Notes: generated by a model not told the origin, from the sequence alone. 64,000 nt of DNA from Bacillus sp. FJAT-27264 (GCF_001682855.1 NZ_MAQW01000012.1:496001-560000), one strand, 5' to 3'. Positions 9,160 to 18,236 are shown, counted from the first letter of the stretch. Program-made: numbers and translations.

Positions 9160-9693
9160 TTAACTTAATTGCAGCGTTGTAACACAAGTATTGTCGTTCT
9201 CAAATGTAGAAATTACCGACTCCGCAATCTTCCCCTCACGCTCCACGATGATATGGTATGATTGATCACGCGGCAGCCACAAATCAATAAATCCGTTAGA
9301 CTGGGACTTCATTGCAGTCTTCTCAATCACTGAATTTCCTTCTGAGTCGTTGATGGTCACATTGAACTCTTGATCCGTCAATTCACCTTGGCAGCCGGTC
9401 AAGCTATGAATCGCACAAGGATGCGTTTGTTCGATATAGGGTGCAATCGATAGAAAGAATTCGTTGTCCGGCAGATCGTAGGCCACATCCTTAGCGCCTT
9501 CGTTCGTTACAACCAGTTGCTTGGAAGTGATTGAAGCCGATGTCGCCGTTGCTTTACGCGTACTAAAGTCCTGCACCAATTGCTTAATATCTACAGTCTC
9601 ATCATTACCTTTGTTCCCAGCATTGCTCGCAAATAAGTAAGTCCCCAATGCGACAACAATCACACCAGCAACCGCCAAGGTTTTCCATCTCAT
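9160..9693 (-). CDS. CueP-like copper-binding protein, membrane-anchored
   Basis: A 177-residue extracytoplasmic protein with an N-terminal signal or anchor segment (about 5-22). It carries the CueP family signatures: SIAPYIEQTHPCAIHSLTGCQGEL with two conserved Cys and a His, GFIDLWLPRDQSY, and the C-terminal NDNTCVTTLQL with a third conserved Cys. In enterobacteria CueP is a periplasmic copper-binding protein, and these Cys and His residues belong to its metal site. A role in copper handling at the cell surface is inferred from that family. There is no lipobox and no copper pump or chaperone gene adjacent. It appears monocistronic, with its own terminator. Confidence 0.8.
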   Translation of the reverse strand: MRWKTLAVAGVIVVALGTYLFASNAGNKGNDETVDIKQLVQDFSTRKATATSASITSKQLVVTNEGAKDVAYDLPDNEFFLSIAPYIEQTHPCAIHSLTGCQGELTDQEFNVTINDSEGNSVIEKTAMKSQSNGFIDLWLPRDQSYHIIVEREGKIAESVISTFENDNTCVTTLQLS

Positions 9694-9788
9694 CTTGAAT
9701 TCATCCCCTTGTCTGTTTTTACCATTATAATCTAGTTCCTCTGCTTATGGACAGGTTGAAACCCTTTAGACACCGTATTATCATATTT

Positions 9789-9824
9789 GTAAAAAAGCCC
9801 GCATCGGAAGACGCGAACTTTTGA
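9789..9824 (-). terminator. Terminator downstream of the MFS gene
   Basis: On the minus strand AAAAGTTCGC (9822-9813) pairs with GCGGGCTTTT (9802-9793) using two G-U pairs, followed by T residues. Confidence 0.65.
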
Positions 9825-9850
9825 CATGCACACCAATTACATTAGCTAAT

Positions 9851-11086
9851 CTACACACTTACTTGGGTTCTCTTATATAAAACCGGTATTGCTGCTGCTA
9901 TTAGGATCATCCCCATAAAAGCGGGCGCGGCATGACCAAGTAATACATAGATCTGACCTCCAATGATCGGCCCAATCATTCTTGCTAAGGCCTGAATAGA
10001 TTGGCTCCCCCCTTGAACCCTTCCTTGTTCACTAGAATCGACAGACTTGGAGAGCATTCCATTGAACGAAGGCCCAAAGATCGAATCACCAAAACCGAAT
10101 ACAAACATTCCAACGATAAAGAGAGGATAGAATGAGAACAGGGCAGATGCTGCAATTAGACAGTAGCCTATAATCTCCGAAACCATTCCAAGAATGGCTA
10201 TCTGTTTATCATTAAATTTCTTCAAAAGCTGCGGCATTACCAGGCCTTGTGAAACGATGTCTTGAACGCCCATAATTGAGAACATAAGTCCGATTATTGC
10301 TGGCTTCCAACTGAATGTATCCATTGAAAATTGTGAAAAAACTGCCTGTAAAGATCCGTTCGGTATCCAAAGTAAGAACGCTGAGATAAGTAGCCTGTTT
10401 AAGTTTTTCATGGAAAGCAGGTTTGCAAGCTGAGCAAATGGATTCAGTCTTACAAAGGTTATCTTTTTCAGTCTATTACGCTTATCAAGGCTCTCAGGCA
10501 TAAAAAAGAATCCATAAGCAACATTCAATAAAGTTATGACTGCCCCAAAATACATGGGTACAGAATAACCAAACTTGGCCAGAAAGCCGCCTAGCGTTGG
10601 GCCAATGACAGTGCCTACACCTACTACCGCACTCACCCATCCAAAATATTTGGTTCTCTGCTGCGGAGGAATGATGTCTGCAAAATAGGCGAAGATTGTG
10701 CTTATGCTCCCGCCTGTTATCCCCTCTATGATACGCCCGACAAATAGCACCCATAGCGCTCCTCCTATACCAAAAACGATGTACCCGATTGCGGAACCCA
10801 ATAGGCATAGTAAAAGTAATGGACGACGGCCATATCTATCGCTCAAAGCTCCAAGTACGGGGGCTGCAAAAAACACGCAAAATGCATAAGCAGAGGTCAG
10901 CAACGTAACAACAATAGCTTGTTGTCCTGGATTACTAATATAAGGTTGCACTAAGAATGGAACGACAGGAGCTATGATACTGAAGCCTACTCCGCAAAGA
11001 AACACAGAGATAAGACCGAATATTAAAGCGTGTTTATCCACGGTTGGTTCTACATTCTGCTCATTGTGTGATCTAGATTTGAACAT
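9851..11086 (-). CDS. Major facilitator superfamily drug/multidrug transporter
   Basis: Twelve-helix MFS exporter of 411 residues from the drug:H+ antiporter (Tet-like) group. The cytoplasmic loop 2-3 motif A is GALSDRYGRRPLL, and motif C-like glycine-rich sequence is seen in helix 5 (SAVVGVGTVIGPTLGGFLA). The second half contains GRVQGGSQSIQALARMIGPI, typical of TetA-like proteins. Substrate cannot be assigned. GGGGAG lies six bases before the ATG. It is a single-gene unit with its own terminator and no regulator adjacent. Confidence 0.88.
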   Translation of the reverse strand: MFKSRSHNEQNVEPTVDKHALIFGLISVFLCGVGFSIIAPVVPFLVQPYISNPGQQAIVVTLLTSAYAFCVFFAAPVLGALSDRYGRRPLLLLCLLGSAIGYIVFGIGGALWVLFVGRIIEGITGGSISTIFAYFADIIPPQQRTKYFGWVSAVVGVGTVIGPTLGGFLAKFGYSVPMYFGAVITLLNVAYGFFFMPESLDKRNRLKKITFVRLNPFAQLANLLSMKNLNRLLISAFLLWIPNGSLQAVFSQFSMDTFSWKPAIIGLMFSIMGVQDIVSQGLVMPQLLKKFNDKQIAILGMVSEIIGYCLIAASALFSFYPLFIVGMFVFGFGDSIFGPSFNGMLSKSVDSSEQGRVQGGSQSIQALARMIGPIIGGQIYVLLGHAAPAFMGMILIAAAIPVLYKRTQVSV

Positions 11087-11335
11087 GTAATTCTCCCCTC
11101 AAGAGTTGAATATTTTGATTCCCAGGAAACATATATATCGTATTTCATTTTTGTTTCCTTGTCAACAAATAAGCGTTGATAAAAAATGCAGCCCACTCCT
11201 ACTAGAGCCTGGCTGCCTGTGGTTTCATATTCATTATTTAAAATCCATTTCGATTTTATTCCTTTAAATTATTGGTGGCCCGGATTATCCACTTCGGGTC
11301 AACGTTTCTCAAAGTACGAGCAGTCCACGCAAAAA
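11087..11335. other. Intergenic region with an orphan hairpin
   Basis: Between the MFS gene and the bdhA terminator. It should hold the MFS promoter. A hairpin GCAGCC (11188-11193) / GGCTGC (11211-11216) is followed on the minus strand by ATTTTTT, which looks like a spare terminator with no gene in front of it. I see no coding sequence. Confidence 0.5.
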
Positions 11336-11370
11336 CGCCGCCCTTAGTCTCACTAAGGCGGCGCTTTGTT
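11336..11370 (-). terminator. Terminator of the butanediol dehydrogenase gene
   Basis: CGCCGC-CCTTAG and CTAAGGCGGCG pair with a one-base bulge around TCTCA. On the minus strand TTTTTG follows. Confidence 0.8.
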
Positions 11371-11386
11371 ATAGAATAACTTTCCG

Positions 11387-12439
11387 TTAAGGTCTCGGAG
11401 AAACCATGATTTTCACTTGGTTTTTCTCTTTTAACAAGGTCTCAAAACCTTCCTCCACAATATCACCCAGCGCAATACGTTTGGTAATCAGCTTTTCCGC
11501 TGGGAAATAGCCTTGCCCCATCAAGCTAATTACCGCCGGGAATACATCCCGGTATCCGATAATGCCCGCAATGTTTCTCTCCTGCATGACGATCTGGTTC
11601 GGATGAATGGATGCTTCCCGCTCGAAGATACTGACAATCATAATTTGGCCACCGATACCGGTAGATTGAATCGCTTGTGTCAGTACGACCGGAACCCCTG
11701 TAACCTCATAAGCCACATCTACTCCACCGTTAGTCAGCTTGATAATTTCCTGAACAGCATCCTTCTCAGCAGGGTTAATACCTATAGCACCAAGCTCCTC
11801 CGCCTTATTACGGCGTTCTTCCGACAGCTCGACAGCATAAATCTCGGCAGCGCCCGATGCTTTAAGTGCCTCTATAACAAGCAGCCCGATTGGTCCTGTA
11901 CCGAATACGGCTGCACGATCTCCAACTTTGAATTGACTAGAACGAACCGCATACAGCGCAACAGCAGAAGGTTCGACTAGCGCGCCCTGTTCATAGGATA
12001 AGCTACTCGGAATCTTGTGCACCATATTTACATCAACAGCCACGTACTCAGAGAAGCCGCCACCGCCACCGGCCAAGCCGAGGAACCCCATTTTATTGCA
12101 CAGATTGTATTTACCCTGTTTGCAGGCAGCACATTTGCCGCACGCAAAGATAGGCTCAACCACTACCCGATCACCGATCTGTAAGGATGATACCCCTTCT
12201 CCAACTTCGACAATCTGACCCGAAAACTCATGTCCCATGACGATTGGAGCTTGTTCATTCGTTAACGGATGAGGCGCTCCTTCCGGGATGAAGATCGGCC
12301 CTGCCGCGTATTCATGCAAATCACTACCGCAAATGCCGCAGGCTTCCACTTTGATTTTAACTTGATCTTTCTGAACCTCGGGCTCACGAATCGTTTCTAC
12401 GCGTAAGTCCTTCACACCATGCCATCTGAGCGCTTGCAT
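11387..12439 (-). CDS. bdhA: 2,3-butanediol dehydrogenase / acetoin reductase
   Basis: Zinc- and NAD-dependent medium-chain dehydrogenase, 350 residues, interconverting acetoin and 2,3-butanediol. The catalytic zinc ligands are in CGICGSDLHEY (Cys37) and GHEFSG (His70, Glu71). Four cysteines (100, 103, 106, 114) form a structural zinc lobe. The NAD fold motif is FGTGPIGLL. Stretches such as GFLGLAGGGGGFSEYV, EPSAVALYAVRSS and GIIGYRDVFPA match Bacillus BdhA closely. I chose ATG 12439 because AGGAG lies nine bases upstream; the in-frame ATG at 12448 abuts that sequence. It is divergent from a LacI-type regulator with two palindromic operators between them. Confidence 0.9.
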   Translation of the reverse strand: MQALRWHGVKDLRVETIREPEVQKDQVKIKVEACGICGSDLHEYAAGPIFIPEGAPHPLTNEQAPIVMGHEFSGQIVEVGEGVSSLQIGDRVVVEPIFACGKCAACKQGKYNLCNKMGFLGLAGGGGGFSEYVAVDVNMVHKIPSSLSYEQGALVEPSAVALYAVRSSQFKVGDRAAVFGTGPIGLLVIEALKASGAAEIYAVELSEERRNKAEELGAIGINPAEKDAVQEIIKLTNGGVDVAYEVTGVPVVLTQAIQSTGIGGQIMIVSIFEREASIHPNQIVMQERNIAGIIGYRDVFPAVISLMGQGYFPAEKLITKRIALGDIVEEGFETLLKEKNQVKIMVSPRP

Positions 12440-12498
12440 GTGAGTCATCTCCTATACACTTGTTTAATGAATGAGTTAAGTAAAATTCTTAACAAAAC

Positions 12499-12512
12499 CG
12501 GAAACGTTTCCG
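12499..12512. promoter_or_regulatory. Perfect palindrome in the bdhA/LacI intergenic region
   Basis: CGGAAACGTTTCCG is a perfect 14-bp palindrome 60 bp upstream of the bdhA start. Its central CG and symmetric arms are typical of LacI-family operators. It shares its core with the site at 12756-12773, so the LacI-type regulator probably controls bdhA through it. Confidence 0.65.
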
Positions 12513-12755
12513 ATAAATATCATGTCACAAATTGTTCAAAGTGTCAACCTATCCATAAAAGACAAACTAAAGATCCGAACGTAAATACCGATCGTCATTG
12601 CGGAGATATTTGGACTTCCGGTCACTGTTGTCGCCTTTTTGTTAATTTCTTTTATTCGTCTTATACTGTAATTGAAATTTCTGTATACAAGTCATAATCC
12701 TCGGTACTGCCAGCTATGCTATAATAAAAATAAGAAATGCAATAAACATTATAGA

Positions 12756-12773
12756 TTCGGAAACGATTCCGAA
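12756..12773. promoter_or_regulatory. Second LacI-type operator, in front of the regulator gene
   Basis: TTCGGAAACGATTCCGAA is near-palindromic and repeats the core of the 12499-12512 palindrome. It ends two bases before the ribosome-binding site of the LacI gene, where binding would repress the regulator's own expression. Confidence 0.65.
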
Positions 12774-12788
12774 TTGGAAGGAATAAAT

Positions 12789-13814
12789 ATGACTGATCCA
12801 AAAAAAGTGACGATCGCAGATGTCGCGAAGAAAGCAGGCGTAGGCATTGCCACCGTCTCCCGTGCACTTAACAATCAGGAAGGAATCAGCGCAGCGACGA
12901 AGGAGCGGATCCTTGAGATCATTAAAGAGATGGGTTTTAGTCCGAACACCTCGGCCCAAAGCCTCAAAATCCGTCAGACCTCTCAGATCGCACTGGCGGT
13001 TCCGGATATCCGCAACGCAATCATTCCGGATATAGCGTGGGCCGTAGAACAAGCTGCCAAACAGCATGGCTACCGGGTAGTGCAGATTAATACGCTTGGT
13101 AATGCAAGACTGGAGCTAGAGACGCTGCGCGAGATTAAGAAGCTTCATGTAGATGGATTAGTCATTATGCCCCTGGCCTATCCTAAACAGCTGGAGAGCC
13201 TAATTAATCATGCCAATCTGCCGATATCCGTAATCAATTATAGTAAAAAACTCAGCTCAGACCTGAAAGCTGATGTAGTTGGTCTATCTCGTCAGGAAGG
13301 TCGCCTCGTCATGGAGCATTTGAAGGGGATCGGGAGAACAAGGATTGCTTACGCCGGCGCTCCGAAGGACAAAATAGAAGAGCGTTATTTTGCCTATGAA
13401 CAGTCTTTGCCGCAGTTGGATGCTTCCCTTGTCTATTTTGGTGAGGATTTTTCATTTGAGACAGGTAGAATGGCGGCGAATTACTTTTATAGCCTCAAGC
13501 ACATGCCGGATGCGATTTATGCTGTCAATGATATGATCGCTATCGGAATTGTTAATCGGTTCAAAGAGCTGGGTGTTCGAGTGCCTGAGGATGTGGCGAT
13601 TGCCGGGATCGACAATAACCTGTGGGCGACAGTGACCACACCGCAAATCACCTCGGTTTCCATTATGGGGAGTGAAGTAGGTCGGCTGGCGGCGGAACTG
13701 CTGCTGAAGCGGATTCAATCCGCAAGCGTGACGGAATATGAGCGGGTCGAATTTGAACCACGAATCATTGTCAGGGAGTCCAGCGTAACAGCGAATTACT
13801 ATACTTCCAAGTAA
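12789..13814 (+). CDS. LacI family transcriptional regulator
   Basis: Regulator of 341 residues. The N-terminal helix-turn-helix and hinge are clear (VTIADVAKKAGVGIATVSRA, then SPNTSAQSLK), followed by a periplasmic-binding-protein-like effector domain (IAGIDNNLWATVTTPQITSV near the end, the family's dimer and ligand region). GGAAGG is eight bases before ATG 12789. Upstream in-frame starts would read through the operator and are not used here. It is divergent from bdhA, and two near-identical palindromes in the gap suggest control of bdhA and of itself. The inducer is unknown; a sugar or overflow-metabolism signal would fit. Confidence 0.92.
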   Translation: MTDPKKVTIADVAKKAGVGIATVSRALNNQEGISAATKERILEIIKEMGFSPNTSAQSLKIRQTSQIALAVPDIRNAIIPDIAWAVEQAAKQHGYRVVQINTLGNARLELETLREIKKLHVDGLVIMPLAYPKQLESLINHANLPISVINYSKKLSSDLKADVVGLSRQEGRLVMEHLKGIGRTRIAYAGAPKDKIEERYFAYEQSLPQLDASLVYFGEDFSFETGRMAANYFYSLKHMPDAIYAVNDMIAIGIVNRFKELGVRVPEDVAIAGIDNNLWATVTTPQITSVSIMGSEVGRLAAELLLKRIQSASVTEYERVEFEPRIIVRESSVTANYYTSK

Positions 13815-13897
13815 TCTCCTTTCACTCTTTTTAATATGACAGAAGATGACGTATATCACTGCTATGATGAAGTTGAATCTAATGTCTGAGGGGAGAA

Positions 13898-14428
13898 ATG
13901 AAATTTATGAAACGACCAGTTGTACTATACATCGCAGCCTCACTGGACGGTTACATTGCTAGAGAAGATGGCGGAGTGGATTGGCTCAATGATGTCGAGG
14001 GGGAAGGCGACAATGGATATAGCGATTTTTATAACACCATTGATACGGTCCTGATTGGCAAGAAAACCTATGATCAAACCTTTGAGTTAACAGATGAATT
14101 CCCCTATGCTGATAAACAGTGTTATGTATTCTCCCGTTCCGAGCAACCGCCTAGCCCGCATGTTACCTTCATTCATGAAGATATGGCCGGCTTCGTGCGC
14201 ACGCTAAAAGAACAGGACGGTGCTAAGATTTGGATCGTTGGCGGAGCTGAGGTGCTCGATGTGCTTATGAAAGACAAGCTCGTAGATGAATTCATAGTCA
14301 CCATCACTCCCATTGTACTTGGCAATGGCATTCCACTCTTCAAAGGTGATAACCCGGAACAGAAACTCACGCTTAAAGGGTCAAAATCACTGGGGCAATT
14401 CGTTGAGCTTCATTATGTTGTAAAATAG
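13898..14428 (+). CDS. Dihydrofolate reductase-fold protein (YyaP/RibD-C type)
   Basis: A 176-residue NADPH-binding protein of the DHFR/RibD C-terminal superfamily. Signatures are LYIAASLDGYIAREDGGVDW at the start, VLIGKKTYDQ (the MGRxTY-like strand), IWIVGGAEV (the glycine pair binding the cofactor) and the C-terminal ITPIVLGNGIPLF. These match the uncharacterised YyaP/YwjB group rather than true folate-cycle DHFR. The biological substrate is unknown. GAGGGGAG lies just before ATG 13898; ATG 13907 is an equally good start. A strong terminator follows. Confidence 0.85.
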   Translation: MKFMKRPVVLYIAASLDGYIAREDGGVDWLNDVEGEGDNGYSDFYNTIDTVLIGKKTYDQTFELTDEFPYADKQCYVFSRSEQPPSPHVTFIHEDMAGFVRTLKEQDGAKIWIVGGAEVLDVLMKDKLVDEFIVTITPIVLGNGIPLFKGDNPEQKLTLKGSKSLGQFVELHYVVK

Positions 14429-14439
14429 CGGATGCGAAA

Positions 14440-14475
14440 AACCGCCTCTCCCCTTTCGGGTTGGGCGGTTCTTGC
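14440..14475. terminator. Terminator between converging genes
   Basis: AACCGCC (14440-14446) pairs with GGCGGTT (14464-14470). A and T runs on both sides let it serve the DHFR-like gene and the converging exporter operon. Confidence 0.75.
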
Positions 14476-14478
14476 GTA

Positions 14479-15099
14479 TTATTCGTTCATCCAAAAGGAC
14501 ATAAAGGCACCAGAAAATGATCTTTTAAAATCATCAATGGGTATAGAATGATTTTTCCAATTTAGCTCTGTACTAGATGATGGATGATTTACAATAAAAC
14601 CGTGCAGCTCCCCATTTTCTCTAACAGCTCCGACAACAACTATCAAATGACCGCCTGCTTTAATGATCTCGCCGTTACTATCCATTTTTCCGCCATGAAA
14701 ACCGGCAGTTACGGATGTAATACAAGGTCTATCCTTTTCTATCTCAGAGAGCACATCATTAACATTGCTTTGTCTAAATGTCTGACCCGAAACTTTATAT
14801 TCTTTTGCAAGTTCAACTAACCCTTTATGTATCCATCCTCGATCACAATGGGCTCCGATTTCTACTCCCCTATATACGAACTCCCCATAGGTCTCACTTA
14901 GTTTATTGCCTCGATAAATCTGAAATCCGTCGATGATCATTTTAATAGATGCAATCCCGCAACCACGTACTTGCCAATGTTCAGCATCCTGTTTACTTTT
15001 GAATCCTTGTAGATTAACATCATTAAAATCAACTAGCTGCGTGTAAAATGGAATAGGATACGAAACTTTAAATATCTCATTTTGTTCATTAATGCGCAA
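14479..15099 (-). CDS. C39-like papain-fold cysteine peptidase, last gene of an ABC exporter operon
   Basis: A 206-residue protein of the peptidase C39-like (C39_2) group. The catalytic triad can be placed at Cys47 (VRGCGIASIKM), His151 (AGGHLIVVVG) and Asn171 (IVNHPSS). There is no signal peptide or membrane helix, so it should act in the cytoplasm or at the inner face of the membrane. The start is TTG 15099, supported by AGAGAGGGG eight bases upstream. It begins 16 bp after the second ABC permease gene, so it is almost surely co-transcribed. C39 domains typically mature exported peptides, usually fused to the ABC exporter; here the domain is free-standing. Its substrate is unknown. Confidence 0.75.
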   Translation of the reverse strand: MRINEQNEIFKVSYPIPFYTQLVDFNDVNLQGFKSKQDAEHWQVRGCGIASIKMIIDGFQIYRGNKLSETYGEFVYRGVEIGAHCDRGWIHKGLVELAKEYKVSGQTFRQSNVNDVLSEIEKDRPCITSVTAGFHGGKMDSNGEIIKAGGHLIVVVGAVRENGELHGFIVNHPSSSTELNWKNHSIPIDDFKRSFSGAFMSFWMNE

Positions 15100-15115
15100 T
15101 AAATACGCCCCTCTC

Positions 15116-15919
15116 TTAGCTACCTGTGCCCTGATATTGATTCAGTCCCGCATTCCATACCCGATAAGCGATGAAGAACAGGAGAAGACCGATGACCGGT
15201 GTAGTATAAGGAAGCCACGATGCGAACAGTAAGCCCCCCTCCTTGTTCAGGATTACGTGCGATGGATAGAAATTGACGAAGCCGTAAGGAATGACAAAGG
15301 TTAATAGGATCCGCATAATTTTGCTATAGATTGAAATAGGATAATCGACAAAGCCGCGAATTCCAAAAATCACAATATTCTTAACCGACCTTGCGCGAAC
15401 AATCCAGAAGCACATCGAACCAGTAATGATAATAAAAGAAGCTTGAACGAGCACCGCTCCCAGCAGCATGACGGCAAAGCTAAGATAAGAACTCCAATGA
15501 AGATGGATATCCAGGCGATTGAAGCAGACACCCAGCATGATCACCGCGATGGCAATGTCGCCGAGAAAGAAATGACCGAAGCTGCGAATGATCATATGGA
15601 TGAAAGGATTGATCGGCTTGACGAGAAGGCTATCGAAAGAGCCTTTATGCACATCATCTTCAACATCATTCATTTGAAAAAAGAAAAAAACAGCCGCTAC
15701 CGCATAGGTAAGCATATTAAGGGTGTACAGGAGCATGACTTCATACATATTCCAACCGTTTATGGTCTGAAACCGGCTCATTAACGCCCAAATCACGGTA
15801 TAGCTGACCACATGCGTGAGCGCAAATCCGATAAAGTCCATGTAAAAGCCGAAGCCGTGCTCTGTTTTGCTTTTGAAATAAATAGGGATAAACCGCGCGT
15901 AGAGCTTCAGGTATCTCAT
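15116..15919 (-). CDS. ABC-2 type transporter permease (second subunit)
   Basis: Six-helix membrane protein of 267 residues from the ABC-2 permease family that always occurs as a pair with its neighbour. A conserved cytoplasmic segment reads DDVHKGSFDSLLVKPINPF, typical of the group. ATG 15919 lies one base after the stop of the first permease gene, with GGGAGG as ribosome-binding site. Together with the ATPase it would form an exporter; the cargo is unknown. Confidence 0.87.
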   Translation of the reverse strand: MRYLKLYARFIPIYFKSKTEHGFGFYMDFIGFALTHVVSYTVIWALMSRFQTINGWNMYEVMLLYTLNMLTYAVAAVFFFFQMNDVEDDVHKGSFDSLLVKPINPFIHMIIRSFGHFFLGDIAIAVIMLGVCFNRLDIHLHWSSYLSFAVMLLGAVLVQASFIIITGSMCFWIVRARSVKNIVIFGIRGFVDYPISIYSKIMRILLTFVIPYGFVNFYPSHVILNKEGGLLFASWLPYTTPVIGLLLFFIAYRVWNAGLNQYQGTGS

Positions 15920-15920
15920 C

Positions 15921-16730
15921 TTAGCCTCCCTGGACGACAAGCTTGTGAACAGCTCGCGACCACATCCATTTTTGCAATAACAAAAAACCAGCCATCCAGG
16001 CTAATTGTTGGAGAACGATGACGAGCAGATCGTACCAGCCTGTGACTTTTCCCAAGTATACAGAGATTGGTTCATAGTAGATGAGACGAAACGGAAGGAT
16101 GTAAGAAATCTGCACAAGCGAATCCGAGAAAAACCAGATTGGAATAAAAGCGCCCGAAAATAGCCGGATTAGTCCGCCCAGCACCGTATTCACCTGCCAA
16201 ACGAGAATATACCAGAAAGCGATTAGCCCAATCGTATACGTAATCAGGAAATTAAGAATTAAACCGTTGAAGACGAGAATTAGAAAGATGAGGCCGTTAG
16301 CCAGCGAGGGGAGCTGTACGTGGAAGAATGACATGCTGATCATGACTAACGGGATTAATTCAAATAAGATACGGTACATGTTCGTGCCCAAAGCCTGACA
16401 GAAAATGACGGAGCGAAAGCTCATCGGCTTTATGAGATCCATCGCGATTTCGCCCGACGATACTTTCGAGCTTACACTAAAAATCACGTCATTTGTGGCA
16501 AACACCGAGATCACTGAGCTGACCACAACATAGGTGATCATTTCCTGTAGACTAACTGTACCGGCTTGTGAGCTCAAAAGGTTGTTATCTCCAAACAAAG
16601 CGTACCAAATATAAATCTGCACAAGGACTTTAAATAGCTGCCCGAACAGGTAGAGTAATACCTCAGCCCGAAATGCAAGCAACGACCGGAAAGCGTTCAG
16701 CGTCATTTCCCGATAAAGTGCAATTCTCAT
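15921..16730 (-). CDS. ABC-2 type transporter permease (first subunit)
   Basis: A 269-residue membrane protein with about six hydrophobic segments and the family sequence SSGEIAMDLIKPMSFRS. It overlaps the ATPase gene by an ATGA, which supports stoichiometric production. It pairs with the permease encoded directly downstream as the transmembrane part of an exporter. Confidence 0.87.
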   Translation of the reverse strand: MRIALYREMTLNAFRSLLAFRAEVLLYLFGQLFKVLVQIYIWYALFGDNNLLSSQAGTVSLQEMITYVVVSSVISVFATNDVIFSVSSKVSSGEIAMDLIKPMSFRSVIFCQALGTNMYRILFELIPLVMISMSFFHVQLPSLANGLIFLILVFNGLILNFLITYTIGLIAFWYILVWQVNTVLGGLIRLFSGAFIPIWFFSDSLVQISYILPFRLIYYEPISVYLGKVTGWYDLLVIVLQQLAWMAGFLLLQKWMWSRAVHKLVVQGG

Positions 16731-17749
16731 ACGGTCACTTCCTGCCGCTGGGGCTCTTCCTGGCTAAAGCCGGCATACAGATTGCGAATGATTTCTTCAA
16801 TCTCCGTTTCCTTGACCTTGAAATCACGAACGGAATAGCGATCCATAATCCATTTGATCACCGCGGATGAATTAATTTTATTCTTATCATAGACAAGCTG
16901 GGTCTTGGCCTCTTCAGTCCGGTTGAACGAAACTCCCATTCGCAAAAGAGCATCATCCATAACAAAATCCTCTTCCGTATCCAGTTCCATGCTCTCCATG
17001 TTGCCGTAATCATTCTTGAGCGTTTGCAGGTTGCCGTCATACATTAGCCTGCCGTGATCAACGACCATCACGCGGCTGCATAACTTCTCGATGTCGGCCA
17101 TATCATGGGTCGTCAAGATAACTGTGGTACCTCTCTCCCGGTTAATCTGACGGATGAATTCGCGGATGCGTTCCTTTACCACAACATCAAGCCCGATCGT
17201 GGGTTCGTCGAGATAGACGATTTGCGGATCATGCAACAGCGCCGCACACAGATCTGCGCGCATCCGTTGGCCAAGGCTTAGCGAACGAACAGCAACATTT
17301 TTGAATTCTTCTAACCCTAAGATATCGCTGAATAACGCCATGTTCTGCAGATAACGATCCTCCGGGATATCATACATATACTTCGTGAGCCGAAGTGATT
17401 CGATAACTGGCGTATCCCACCATAGTTGGCTTTTCTGGCCGAAAACGGCACCGATTCTCCGCGCATTTTCAATGCGGTTCTCGAACGGTACGAGTCCGTT
17501 CACACGCACATTACCGCTGGTCGGGACGAGGATGCCTACCATCATTTTGATCGTTGTCGACTTCCCGGCCCCATTGGGCCCGATATAACCGACAATCTCT
17601 CCCTGATCAATCGTAAATGAAATGTCCTCGACGGCAACTTTCTGCTCATACTCCCGGTACACAAGACTTTTCATCAATGGCCAGAACCCGTCCTTGCGCT
17701 TTTGCCGTTTGAATTCTTTCCGCAGATGTTCTACTTGAATCAGTGGCAT
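16727..17749 (-). CDS. ABC transporter ATP-binding protein of an ABC-2 exporter
   Basis: A 340-residue ATPase. Walker A is GPNGAGKS at 57-64, the signature is LSLGQRMR (about 158), Walker B with the catalytic Glu is IVYLDEPT, and a switch His occurs in LTTHDM. The C-terminal extension after about residue 245 and the inserted basic segment after the first strand (RQKRKDGFWPLMKSLVYREY) are typical of the ATPases that partner the paired ABC-2 permeases found downstream. First gene of the operon ATPase-permease-permease-C39 peptidase. Confidence 0.92.
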   Translation of the reverse strand: MPLIQVEHLRKEFKRQKRKDGFWPLMKSLVYREYEQKVAVEDISFTIDQGEIVGYIGPNGAGKSTTIKMMVGILVPTSGNVRVNGLVPFENRIENARRIGAVFGQKSQLWWDTPVIESLRLTKYMYDIPEDRYLQNMALFSDILGLEEFKNVAVRSLSLGQRMRADLCAALLHDPQIVYLDEPTIGLDVVVKERIREFIRQINRERGTTVILTTHDMADIEKLCSRVMVVDHGRLMYDGNLQTLKNDYGNMESMELDTEEDFVMDDALLRMGVSFNRTEEAKTQLVYDKNKINSSAVIKWIMDRYSVRDFKVKETEIEEIIRNLYAGFSQEEPQRQEVTV

Positions 17750-17842
17750 GGCCCGCCCTCCTCACGCAATATTTACCCAGTATAAAAGATGAAAGGAGCA
17801 AACTGTTAGATGGCATTCTTGTCTTTTGTAGTGTGGAATTAA

Positions 17843-18117
17843 TTAATAAAACTCCGGTGCTTGATAAGTAAACGTGCAAGTATGAGCGAATATGCAGCCC
17901 AACTCTTTTCCTAGCCGCTCAGCTTCAGTGACCATGATCTTACCATAACCTTTACTCCGGTATTCATCGGCAATCCACAACACATCTATATACAGACCAC
18001 ATAACCAGGTTTCACAAAACAACCCACCGATGACATCGCCTGAGTCGTCTTTGAGATATAAATTAATATCCTTGCCCCTACCTCCAATAGAAATCTCTAC
18101 ATAATAATTAGGAAATT
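17843..18117 (-). pseudogene. Decayed GNAT acetyltransferase fragment
   Basis: Reading the minus strand from 18117 to the stop at 17843-17845 gives about 90 residues with the core of a YhjR-like GNAT: a strand followed by LYLKDDSGDVIGGLFCETW, then IADEYRSKGYGKIMVTEAER (acetyl-CoA loop) and a last piece FTYQAPEFY. The family continues after this point with a KxxGF/Y strand that is absent, and at the front the frame begins right after an in-frame TAA with no start codon. Both ends are therefore missing. Confidence 0.7.
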
Positions 18118-18236
18118 ATACCATATTCATGATTCATTCCAGGCGTAGAAAATAATTAAAGCTAAAGAATCCTCTCTTGGTTAACTCCCCTCCTCAAACG
18201 CTCATGTTACAATGGGGTGCAAAGGAGGAGTCATTA

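Noticed and set aside
12499..12512. CcpA cre site
   Set aside because: CGGAAACGTTTCCG lacks the TG at the start of the cre consensus; its twin in front of the LacI gene fits a dedicated LacI operator.
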